Shown here piece after piece: positions 20,889 to 30,339 of a DNA stretch of 31,034 nt. The stretch is taken from positions 92,623 through 123,656 of the forward strand of contig NQMI01000071.1 in NCBI GenBank assembly GCA_002270565.1, written 5' to 3'. Under the pieces are notes generated by a model. That model was not told the origin of the DNA and made no database searches. It saw only the letters and a program-made list of their open reading frames with translations. Position 1 is the stretch's first letter. Each line of letters begins with the position of its first letter. The translations under genes and the position numbers were made by a program. Origin of the DNA: Stenocarpella maydis. Its lineage: Eukaryota > Ascomycota > Sordariomycetes > Diaporthales > Diaporthaceae.

Positions 20889-22480
20889 CTTACCCCGCTG
20901 GAGCTCATGATGATCAAGGGGCTTCTAGATATTGATCTGGCTGATAATGCGACTATTGTAAAGACTATAAAGTGTTCTAAGCGCTGGATATGTGAGCTAA
21001 GGAGGAAGAATCGAATATCCGGTGATGTATTCATGTTGGGCATGTTGCCGTTAGCCTATAATAGCATACAGTTGAGTGACTTCCACTGTAATGTTTGTGA
21101 TTTAAGTCCCGAGCGTCTATACATTCTAATACGCCTTCTTATTACTTAGGCCCTCCTTGACTACCTTTCCAAGAAGAACAACCTTTATTAAGATAAGATG
21201 TAATAGTGGTTACTTAAAACCTTCAATTTATTTATCTCTATAAGTACTTCTGATGAATTTGTGCTATAGAATAGCATTCAGTTCAGCGTGTGTGTGTTTC
21301 GGCAGGGTCGCAGTATGGTGCTCTGAGGCGAATTGGGACGATTGACAATGGTCTGGACAACTTTGTATTGAATTAAGTTGGGCTTCTGTAAGCCCTCCTT
21401 ATATACCCTCCGACGTCGTCTCACCCCTGGGCACGCTGCGGTAGGCTCTGGTGCAAATTTGCAAATGCCGGAAAATTCGCCCTTCCAACACACCATCTTT
21501 GGTTCCAAACAACTAGCCAACCACAGCCCTAGCAATGCCCAAATTAAGTACATACANTTTTGGGTAAGAAATAAGGGTAATGCAGAGGTCTGAATTAAGG
21601 TGCAAATGCAGGCCAAAATAATCGACTCACGGCCACCAAACTCATCTTGCGTCACGCACGCACTGGGCGTACTTAGCGAAAATCGCCTGACTCGCAAGTC
21701 TAGGGTAACTCCTTGCTAGAAAGTCTAGGGTAACTCCTTACAACGAAGTCTAGGGTAACTCCTTGCACGGAGTACCAACGCCCTGCTGAGCGGTTCCGTT
21801 TAACAGTACTATTAGCCGGGCACTTAAGGGAGTTAAGTGGATAAAGAAATCATGCTCCTTTATTGCTATAGAATGCAACTATAAGATCTAAGCCGCCTGG
21901 ATTGTTAATATGCAAGAATATTAGGCTAATTAACTCATCTTTATTAATGAGTCTAGTATTAATAAGAGAAATGGGCTATAACGTACTATATGGGCGCTAA
22001 AGAGAATTCAGCTAAAGAAGCTAATACTTAGAGGGAGTATAAATCATAGCACTTGATTTTAAGTGCTTCCAGCCCTTATAATTAAGGGTATTCTAAGTCT
22101 ATTAGTATATTAGGGCTATACTAATGGGGAAGGCTTTATTGCTTTTATAGAGGTTGAGGTTATTCCTGAAATAATACTATTCCCAGGGCTGAACTTAGTG
22201 CTAGTGATAGATAATGTAAGCTTCCACTATCATAATGACCTCCAGCGAGTATGTGATGAGGCGGGAGTTCGGCTTGCATACCTCCCTTTATATTCCCTGG
22301 ATCTCAACCCTATTGAGGCATTCTTTAGTGATCTAAAGAAGTATATTCGTTATTATTATTAATATAAAGAAGACTAGTGCCATATAGATAATAACTAAAG
22401 GTAATTCCTTATTAATTATATATATAGTGTTAGCGCTTAAAAGGAAGCTATTGCAGGTCACTTCAGGAAGGCAATAATTC
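20889..22480 (+). pseudogene. Tc1/mariner DD34E transposase, RIP-mutated, split by an LTR
   Basis: This is a transposase reading frame of about 340 codons, interrupted by LTR-A copy 4 plus a 5-bp duplication (562 bp) and by many stop codons but no frameshift. The first part (20889-21248) has an N-terminal helix-turn-helix region (LTPLELMMIKGLL ... TIVKTIKCSKRWICELRRK) and ALLDYLSKKNN. The second part (21806 on) resumes in the same frame with TISRALKGVKWIKKS. The catalytic core is LIFINESS (first acidic residue changed to Asn at 21946-21948), LVIDNVSFHYHNDLQRVCDE (second Asp at 22210-22212) and LPLYSLDLNPIE. The 34-residue spacing from Asp to Glu defines DD34E. A final KEAIAGHFRKA resembles the family C-terminus. 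It is dead: the first catalytic Asp is lost and stops are frequent, mostly explicable by G-to-A and C-to-T changes. Confidence 0.88.
21249..21805 (-). repeat. LTR-A copy 4, solo LTR with GTACT target duplication
   Basis: This is a minus-strand LTR-A copy, beginning TCTGATGAATTTG at 21249 and ending CCGTTTAACA at 21805. It is flanked on both sides by gtact (21244-21248 and 21806-21810). The insertion interrupts a transposase codon series that reads ISIST before and TISRAL after; removing the copy and one gtact restores the frame exactly. A single N at 21557 replaces 42 bases present in copies 3 and 5. A solo LTR left by recombination between the two LTRs of a full retroelement is the simplest origin. 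Compared with copy 5 it has far fewer C/T and G/A changes. Confidence 0.88.
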
Positions 22481-22864
22481 TAGAGCCAGAGTAAGGGTCT
22501 ATTAATTAAACAGCTAGCTAGATATACAATTTGAAGCCCCTAATATGTGTGTATTGCCTATGCAAGATGATTTCGATAGTATATAGTATGTGGCGTGGAA
22601 GCAATTCAAGTGCTCTTGAAGTTATGCCTATGTGCCCGAATATGATAGGCATTGTAACCCCTAACTAACAACACAGCCTCAACGCCCAGGGACTATAGGT
22701 ATATCTAAAGGTAGTATATAGTAAAAGAGCCTTTCTTTAGATAAATTGAATAATACTATTGTTAGGCCTGTGGGTATAGTAGAAGGTGGTTGCCCTGAAG
22801 TTGATTAGTTAGGGGTTATAATTTGGCTCACTTGTCACCATATCGTTATACACCTCTTAGATAG
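22481..22864. other. AT-rich flank of the mariner remnant
   Basis: This stretch follows the transposase C-terminus and ends at LTR-A copy 5. It holds no coding sequence I can support. It includes the small inverted-repeat element at 22655-22818 described separately; the right terminal repeat of the mariner element could not be identified. Confidence 0.4.
22655..22818. mobile_element. Small TA-flanked inverted-repeat element (MITE-like)
   Basis: The sequence TAACCCCTAACTAACAAC (22655-22672) is repeated in inverted orientation at about 22800-22818; 14 bases match perfectly, and the match extends further with one extra base in the right arm. The 164-bp unit is non-coding and both outer ends are TA, the target of Tc1/mariner elements. 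This suggests a miniature inverted-repeat element, possibly related to the mariner next to it, but only one copy is visible here. Confidence 0.4.
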
Positions 22865-23280
22865 TCTGATGAATTTGTGTTATAAAATAGCATTCAGTTC
22901 AGCGTGTGTGTGTTTCGGCAGGGTCGCAGTATGGTGCTCTGAGGCGAATTGGGACAATTGACAATGGTCTGGACAACTTTGTATTAAATTAAGTTGGGCT
23001 TCTATAAGCCCTCCTTATATACCCTCCAACATCATCTCACCCTTGGGCACGCTACGGTAGGCTCTAGTGCAAATTTGCAAATGCTGGAAAATTCACCCTT
23101 CCAACACACCATCTTTGGTTCTAAGCAACTAGCCAACCATAGCCCTAACAATGCCTAAATCAAGTATATATAAACTTCAGAAATCAAGCTATCCAATGCA
23201 CTAAGTTACATACTTTTTGGGTAAGAAATAAGGGTAATACAGAGGTCTGAATTAAGGTGCAAATGCAGGCCAAAATAATC
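22865..23280 (-). repeat. LTR-A copy 5, RIP-mutated, cut at an N run
   Basis: This is a minus-strand LTR-A copy starting TCTGATGAATTTG at 22865 and running to the NNN at 23281-23283, so the tandem-repeat end is missing. Relative to copies 3 and 4 it has clustered G-to-A and C-to-T changes, for example cgacgtcgtc to caacatcatc near 23026 and cggaaaattcgccc to tggaaaattcaccc near 23085. It contains the 42-bp segment absent from copy 4. The sequence after the N run is unrelated (a copia fragment), so the join is not trustworthy. Confidence 0.8.
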
Positions 23281-23283
23281 NNN

Positions 23284-23544
23284 AAATTCTTTAAACCCCT
23301 CTAGAAGCTCCATAAAGACCTATTCTTTCAGCATACTATTTAGGAAGGTACCTATAAAATCAATCTGCTTGATTTCCCAATCAAGAATAGCAGCTAGTGC
23401 TAGTAGTACCCTCCAGGTAGGAGGGCTAGAGGTTGAGGCGAAGGTCTCAGTAAAATCTACCCCTTTCCTCTGCTGGAACCCTCCAACTACTAATCAGGCT
23501 TTAAATTTAAAGACCCTATTATTCTCATCCTTTTTATCTTATAG
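23284..23544 (-). pseudogene. Ty1/copia reverse transcriptase fragment
   Basis: Read on the minus strand in one frame, this encodes about 87 codons of a copia-type RT (RVT_2). In order: DKKDENNRVFKFKA, a stop, LVVGGFQQRKGVDFTETFAS, then RVLLALAAILDWEIKQIDFI, GTFLNSMLKE, a stop, and VFMELLEGFKEF. The order matches the KARLVA-G, DFxETFAP, QxDVxxAFLNG and VYMxxPEGF landmarks of the family. The first stop is TGA where a CGA arginine is expected, a C-to-T change. The fragment is broken at the N run on one side and, on the other, by the start of a gypsy-type LTR at 23545. The plus-strand open frame over it (23369-23665) is antisense. Confidence 0.85.
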
Positions 23545-24300
23545 TGTTCCGGGGTCTAGGGGAACCGGCATGTTTCGGAATCCGGAGGAAAACCAGCCTT
23601 GGCATCCCCCCCCCTCCAAGACTATAAGAAGGGGCCTTCCTGCGTTGCTTTTGAGAAATTTCTAGTCCTAGAGAATCAATCTTTTTATACCTTGTGAATT
23701 TGTATTTGTTAGATATATATGTGTGTATTGTGAAACTATTTCTTGTGCCCTCTTTTTCTGCCTCTCCTTTTTGGCACCCTTTATTCCCCTTATAACTCTC
23801 CTATTGCGTTAGGGGCTCCTCTTCTTGTCTTCCATGCTCCTCTTGGGGTGGTTGCTTGATTAGGGCTCTGGTAGAATGTGTGCCTTTTTGTGTGTGTGGA
23901 GGTTTTGTCCTCTTGCTCCCTCCTCTTTTGGGCCTGTTTTCACTGGTGTTTGCCCTATAAATTGAATATGGGTTTCTTCGGCTAATGAGGTTTCTTTAGC
24001 TATTATGAAGTTTCTCGGCTTTTGGGCCTGGATTCCCTATTTTATTTATGAGGTTGTTGGCCACTTTGGGGGAGTGAATCTCTATACTTCTAATACCATT
24101 TGATTTTAATTAGAGCTATGGTGCCCTCTCGCTCTTGATAGAGGATTTTGCTATTATGTGAAGGCTAGATTTACCCTCCTGAGTTGCCCATAGTTGACCT
24201 AGTGGCGATAGGAGCAGGTATGTGTGAGGCTGGTCTGATCTCTGTACTGAGCTGACTCTATTACCTTGGCTATATCTTAAACCCCCTCCCAATATATCCA
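23545..24300 (+). repeat. Putative 5' LTR of the Ty3/gypsy element
   Basis: The sequence starts TGTTCCGGGG exactly where the copia frame breaks. It contains a TATA-like actataagaagg near 23620 and ends ...aatatatcca at 24300. It is followed within two bases by TTTGGTAG; a TGG start is expected of a tRNA primer-binding site. The TG...CA ends and 756-bp length suit a gypsy LTR placed before the gag-pol remnants to the right. The matching 3' LTR would lie beyond the window, so the limits are inference. Confidence 0.5.
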
Positions 24301-26330
24301 ATTTGGTAGTAAAGTATGGAACCTCTGGCCTAGCTATATGTTCCTGGAAAAGCTATTAAGGGATTTATATTTTTAGGCCTTAGAAATTCATTCTAATTGG
24401 ATTTAATAATATCTAATTAGGGCTTATTTCTTTAGAAGGGATATAAAGGACTAGTATTAAGAAGGTTTAGTAAATCTTAACTGCCTATATTACCTGAAAC
24501 TCTCTTACCCTTAGATATAGCACCTAAAGGTTTGATATACTAATTCCCTAATATAGGTAAACTAAGTGTAATGGAGCCCTAGTTTAACTAATTAGGCCCC
24601 TCTTTAGTTTTTCCTTTTAAGTTATTATTATAACGTCTGGTTACCCTATTGAATACTATATCTAAGATATCATTTAATATTATATGATATTGGGTTGGGT
24701 AATAGTGGTGCTAGATATTGCATGCTTCTATAGGGAGTTAAAGAGGTTCCTGCCCTACTAACTGCTATCCTTCTAATCAGTAAGCTTAGAGCTTCCGCTA
24801 TTATTAGCACCCCCTGCAGTCAGGATGGCTAGCGTTAGCAGCATAAGGGTATTCCGAATATTTATGTTGTCCTTTCCTCTGGTTGCTTGCAGTTAAGTAG
24901 CTCCTGCCTGCTACTACAGCAAGACTTCATAGTATTTAATATGACCTTCTATACTAATACCATTTACTCTAATTGTATCTAGTTATTTCTATATACATCT
25001 TAGCAAATTTCAAATAGCACTTAATACCTTTGCTTCTTCTAAATACACTTGGTGGAGAGAAATATTTAATACCCTTAGATAGCACTTATATCTTGCCTCT
25101 TCAGAAAGCAGCTCTAGTATGGAGAAACATTTGACTTCACTATTACCGCAAGGGACTAATTAGGACCTGTTTACTCCTATATGCATCTCAGCGGACCCTA
25201 AATAGTACTTACGCTTTTGCCTTCTCCCGAGACCCCTGGTAGAGAGAAACATTTAATATCTTCAGATAGCACTTATATTAGGCCCTCTCCTAAGAATGTA
25301 AAGGTAGAGAGAAACATTTGCCTCTGTTGTTATCGCAAGGGACTGATTAGGACCTATATCCTCTATTTACCCAATAGAAGATATTCATTCTGCTCCCCCA
25401 TTTACTAGAGGTTCTCCCTCTAGGGGAAGGGAGCAGGATATAGATAAGGTAAGGGGGCTCTTATTAAAGAAAGGTCTACCTTAAGGACACCAATCTCTTT
25501 AGAAACCTGCCCTCACCCCATCTAGGACCTCTAATTAGGAGCGTTATACTCCTATGCTACTTATTTAGGTAGCTTCTTAGCCTATTATATCTTTAATGCT
25601 CTTTAGAAATACTGCCCTTTGGGCCTTGCCATTTGTACTTTAATTGACTCCACAATTTAATAGAACTAATGTTATTAAAGTTATTAATTTGGTGGAGACT
25701 ATTGCCAACCAGTTCCAGTATCTATTAGATCAAGTACTTAGCTTATTCCTCCAGGTTTGCACTACCTTAAGCCTAGTTAATAATATTTATATGATTACTA
25801 TAGGAGAGTATAATTGGGTTGGTTAGAAGGGCTAGCTGATAGCCCACTACTAAATCCATGATACTGCCTCTTATGCTAATCCATCTGAGGTAATTGATAC
25901 TATCTGGAGGAATTACTCTATTGAAGATCTGGAAGCCTGGAAGTACTAGATTGCAACTTACAATTAGGTACTGGATTCTACTGATAACAGTCTGATCTTA
26001 CTAACCTAGCTATTCTATTAAATCTTGCTATTAACCCTAAAGAAGATGTTAGCCACTAGAAGTATATCTAATAAGGAGGCTAGAACTTATAATTAGAGAA
26101 CTTTCAAGATAGAACTCCTTTCTCTAATTAATAAGGAACTAGAGTACTCCCATTAGGATGAGTATAATAATATAAGGGGGGCTGGTCTTGCAACTTGCTA
26201 TTCCCCTCCTATTTAGCTTATGAAGATACCTTACCTACAGCCTTGATCTGCCCCGAGGATTATAGAATTATTAGTATAAACCCCCTCTTGCTCTAATCAG
26301 CTGGGATATAAGATTATTTAGAAGAATGTC
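24301..26330 (+). repeat. 5' internal region of gypsy element, non-coding or degraded
   Basis: About 2 kb lies between the putative LTR and the first recognisable gag-like text. It is AT-rich with stops in all frames; short open frames such as 25217-25408 and 25644-25826 have no recognised domain. It includes a 188-bp tandem duplication described separately. It could be a long leader, a decayed extra open frame, or another nested element. Confidence 0.45.
24990..25365 (+). repeat. Tandem duplication, two units of about 188 bp
   Basis: Unit 1 starts at 24990 (tatatacatcttagc) and unit 2 at 25178 (tatatgcatctcagc). They stay alignable through gagagaaa-attta, the block agatagcacttatat, and on to gcaagggact-attaggacct. 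Most differences are C/T or G/A. A shorter motif, gagaaacatttg or close variants, also recurs within each unit. Confidence 0.7.
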
Positions 26331-27865
26331 CGGTTTAATAAAGACTCTTTAGTAGATAATTTAGCCCATAAGTTTACCCAGATGGAAATTAAGTTTGCAA
26401 TTAAGAATAACCTTATGGAAAGCCTGCAGCTTATATTAAATAAACTTATATAAATCAAGTATATATTAATAAGGTGCTTAGCTATAATTAAAGCCAGGCT
26501 TACTTAGGACTTAATAGCCCTAGTGCAATTATATTCTTGAATTTATTAGAAGCTAATTATAATTAAGAGGATGGTTTTACTAATGGATACTCTAAAAACT
26601 ATGGGTGGAATATGTTTGAACTGGCCTATTAATAGAACAGCAAGATTAGAAAGTGCTATAGATGTAGCACTTCCTCTAATTATGGGGCCTACTAATGCTC
26701 TAAATTACTGGAATTCATTAAGTTTGGCCTAATCTAGTCTCCTAGGTGGGAAAGTAACTTGATATTCCTTAGTTCTTAAGAGGATATCTGTAAAGGCAGG
26801 TCTGACCAGCTTAATTCTATAGCCCTAGCTTTCTATAGGGATATAGAATATTATGGCATTAAGAAGTTTGCTAGAGGCTATTTGGAATTTTTGCTTTTAA
26901 AAGGAAGGACGGACTTACCTTATATTCAGAGATATTAGTCTCTAATTGCTAATTACCCCAAACTTAAGGGTAATATATCTCTTGGGGAACTAAAGAAGAT
27001 TTAGGACCCTGATTTAGGAACTAAAGTGAATTCCCTCTCTATAATATTAATTCCTAGACCCAAACCAGTATTTATTAGCAATAAAACCCAATATATAGAA
27101 ACTTTAGTGCCCTTAATTGCTATAAATGCTATTAAAAGGAAGAAAATAAATAGAGACAACCCTAATCAGGATATTAACAATATAATATTTAATGCTAGGC
27201 CAGACTTAGAACCGGTTGTTAACTCTAACCCAAGATTATAGATAATTTCTAATAAAGAGGAGGTAATGCTAGAAATCCAGCAAGAGACTTCCACTATAGC
27301 TGGGGACAGGAAAAGTAAAACAAAGGGTGATCTGATAGGTCCGAGCAAGACTGAAAAATTAACTAAAGCTAAGCCCAAATAAAGACCCCTAATCCCCCAG
27401 ACCCCTGAAGCTAAGGCTATAAACGCCATCCTTATCACCTTGATCAAAATGCTGATTTCGGATATTCTTGCACTTAGCGAGATTAATGCTATTCTGATTA
27501 GAGAGCTCCTTGCTTGTAAGGATAATACCTCTCTTAATAAGTAGCCTTTCGAGCCAGTCCCAGATAAGGATGTGCCTTAAGCTATAGGTCCAGGACTTAG
27601 TATAGTCTCTGCTTTATCTAAAATTAGATATGAGTAATACTTGAGCTCTGATCAGATGCATATTATCAGGTATGAGGTAAATTTGATATCATCTCAAACT
27701 ACTAATATAGTGAACCATGGTTGCTATGGATCTGCCTACCTAAACGTTAGGATTGCTTTAGAGAGCTATAAGATTCTCCCAGCCCTACTGGATATAGGTG
27801 CTAAGATAAATCTTCTTCCTTTATCCTATTGCCGCCAGAATAAGTTATCCTATACTTTACTTTAA
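26331..27865 (+). pseudogene. Gypsy gag and protease remnant
   Basis: This carries plus-strand degraded coding text of a Ty3/gypsy polyprotein. KCYRCSTSS near 26650 looks like a damaged CCHC zinc knuckle of gag. An open stretch of 71 codons (27026-27241) reads NSLSIILIPRPKPVF and continues into a Lys/Asn-rich region. At 27641-27865 the frame gives LPALLDIGAKINLLPLSYCR, a retropepsin active-site region with Asp-Ile-Gly in place of the usual Asp-Thr/Ser-Gly (codons at 27791-27799); ACA to ATA would explain it. Many stops elsewhere show it is inactive. Confidence 0.7.
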
Positions 27866-28889
27866 GATATAAACTCTACAGTTTATAATAAAGCATTACT
27901 TGCACTAATTAGAGTAACTAAGGAGTGAGTATGCATTAGCTATAATAGGACAAGGGCTATTTTCTTTATTATAGATAATAAAATGTATAATATTACCTAT
28001 AATATCCTTTTAGGGATACCTTTTTTTTTAGATATAAACTTAATTTTTAAGCGATTAAGGAGGTTCCTTTTTATATATATTACTCTTAATAGGTTATAAA
28101 TGATGTATAGGCTAGGGAGGAGGAACTAGAAGCCTTTCCAGGTAGCTGCTGCTAAAGGTACGATGGTTTCCTGAAAATACCTTCCTTAGAGGGTAATAAT
28201 GGTCCTCCTTTAGCTAGACTCCTCTAATTAGAGGCAGGTTATAATTGGAGTCTTAATGGACCCTCTTAAAACTAACCTCGGGTTGTTCTAGGATAATAAT
28301 ATTCTTAGGAGCCTTTTAGATAAGGAAGCTAAAACCCTAGTGCTAAAATTTTTTGCCTTCTTTCTCTATATCCATGGGCCTAATATCCTATTGGGTTACT
28401 CTAATCAGCAGTCTTTTATTTAAATGGGTGCACCTTAGAGACCTATAACTTAATTCCATCCGGATTAAGAAAAGGGGGCAACCACTCCAGCTGTTAGGAC
28501 CCTATATAAAAGGGTAGGGGTAAAAGTCCACCCTATTAATAACTTTCCCTCTAATAGCACTATCCCTAAGGGAACTATAAATTGGAAGCTAAGCTATAAG
28601 GCTAGGGTTAGGCATCTGATTAATGCTAATAAAGAAAGTAAATATAACCTATGAATTAGACCTAGATTCTCCTCTATTCTAAGGGGGTTGCAATTAATAC
28701 TAGAGTGCCTTTAGTATATTATTATGGGAAATTATAACGGGCTCTCTAATTAGGAAAAGTTAATATTTATTTACCTCCTGGAGAATAGGGAAGAAGCTCT
28801 TATATAGGACTGGTCTTATATCTTTTAGATTAGTATAGATATTGCCCCTCCTTAGTTTATTAAGATATTTCCTTATTAAGCATACTAAA

Positions 28890-30190
28890 TGAAAACTATT
28901 AAGCTCCCTAGAGCGTTAAGGGAGACTACTATTAAAATATTAAGGGAGCAAGAAGCCAGGGGTATAATTAAAGAATCCTATACCCCCTACTAAAACTAGT
29001 GGTTCCTTATTAAGAAGAAGGATAATAGCTATCAGTTGATTAATAATATCTCTAAGGCTAATTAGGTTATAATTAAAGATACCTTTATTCCTCTAGCTGC
29101 TAATAAGTTTACTAAGGAGTTTGCAATATGTTAGGTTCTATTGCTCTTGGACTTTTTCTCAGGGTATAACTAGATTAAGCTGGAAGAGAAAAGCTATAAT
29201 ATTACTACCTTTGCAACTCCGATCAGGCTATTTTAATAGTATAGGCTGCCTATGGGAGCTATGAACTCAGTAGTATAGTTCATAAGATGTATAGTTCGCT
29301 TATTTTATAACCTGATTCTAATAATCTGCTGCCCATTCCTTAATGATATTGCAGTAAAAGGGCTAGAGTTCACCTATAATAATCAAGAGCTTAATGACCT
29401 TCCTGGGGTATGGAGGTATATTACAGAGCACATTAAGAACCTTAATAATGTGCTTTTTAATATAGAGCTTGCTAGTAGTGCAATTAATGCTGCTAAATCC
29501 GAATGGTGCAAAAAGTAGGCTAATATCATGAGTTATATGTATAGGACTCTAGGCCGCTCTCCTGCGGATAAGAAGATCATTAAGATTAAGGAGTGGGAGA
29601 CCTATAAAAATATTAGCTAGCTCTAATTATTTCTTAGCCTAATTAACTTTTACTAGATCTAGATACTCTTTTATAGAATTATATTATATCTTCTCTTCAA
29701 TTTACTAAAGAAGGGTACTCTATTTATCTAGACTAAAAGCTGCTAGGAAGCTATAAACGCCCTTAAGTTAATAATTACTTCAAAACCCTATCTTGTGAAT
29801 ATTAACTATAATAGGGGAGAGATCATCCTTATAATTAATATAAGCCTGGATGGCTGGGGTACTTATTTGATGCAGGTGAAAGATGGGGTTCATTATCTGG
29901 TCCGGTATAAGAGTAGCTTATGGACTGCTGCTAAGAAGCTTTATAATATAATGAAACGTGAGTATTAGGCTATACTTTATACGATTAGATAGCTTTAGTT
30001 CTATATATATGGAGTTTATTTTATCCTGAAGACCGACTTAAATATTCTTATTTAGCAGCTAAAGGGGTTAGTATTAGATATCCCTAGGGCCTATATTACT
30101 TAATGACTGGCTATAATCAGGATATATGACTTTATAATTAGGTATATTAAAGGGGTTAATAATTTAATTGCTAACTTACTCTTAAGAAAA
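28890..30190 (+). pseudogene. Gypsy reverse transcriptase and RNase H remnant
   Basis: Plus-strand text with frequent stops contains, in order: LPRALRETTIKILREQEARG and KKKDNSYQLINNISKAN (fingers); LLLDFFSGYN with IKLEEKSYNITTFATP (about 29140-29225); RLPMGAMNSVV; PFLNDIAVKG at about 29333, where the catalytic Y/F-x-D-D has become FLND; then LINISLDGWGTYLMQ and YKSSLWTAAKKLYNIMKREY (about 29830-29970), the RNase H domain with its first Asp apparently changed to Asn. YIKGVNNLIANLLLRKP near 30180 closes the domain. The order RT then RNase H is the gypsy arrangement. The changes are consistent with RIP. Confidence 0.85.
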
Positions 30191-30339
30191 CCTCTGGGTC
30201 CTTTAGATAAGGTGGATAAATAAATTAAAGGGGATATTGAGGAATGGTGTAATGCTTCTCTTAACCCTGTAATAGCTCTAATACCTTCTAATTAGACGCT
30301 ATTACTTAAAGACAATTATTAGTAGTTAAAGGAATTAAG

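Noticed and set aside
20907..21149. 80-codon open frame as a separate gene
   Set aside because: Its start is the helix-turn-helix part of the mariner transposase, and the same frame continues past the stop with transposase residues.
22048..22067. Short hairpin agcactt...aagtgct
   Set aside because: It lies inside the degraded transposase coding region, and 7-bp arms are expected by chance in such sequence.
23369..23665. 98-codon plus-strand open frame
   Set aside because: It is antisense to the copia reverse-transcriptase fragment and crosses into the gypsy LTR.
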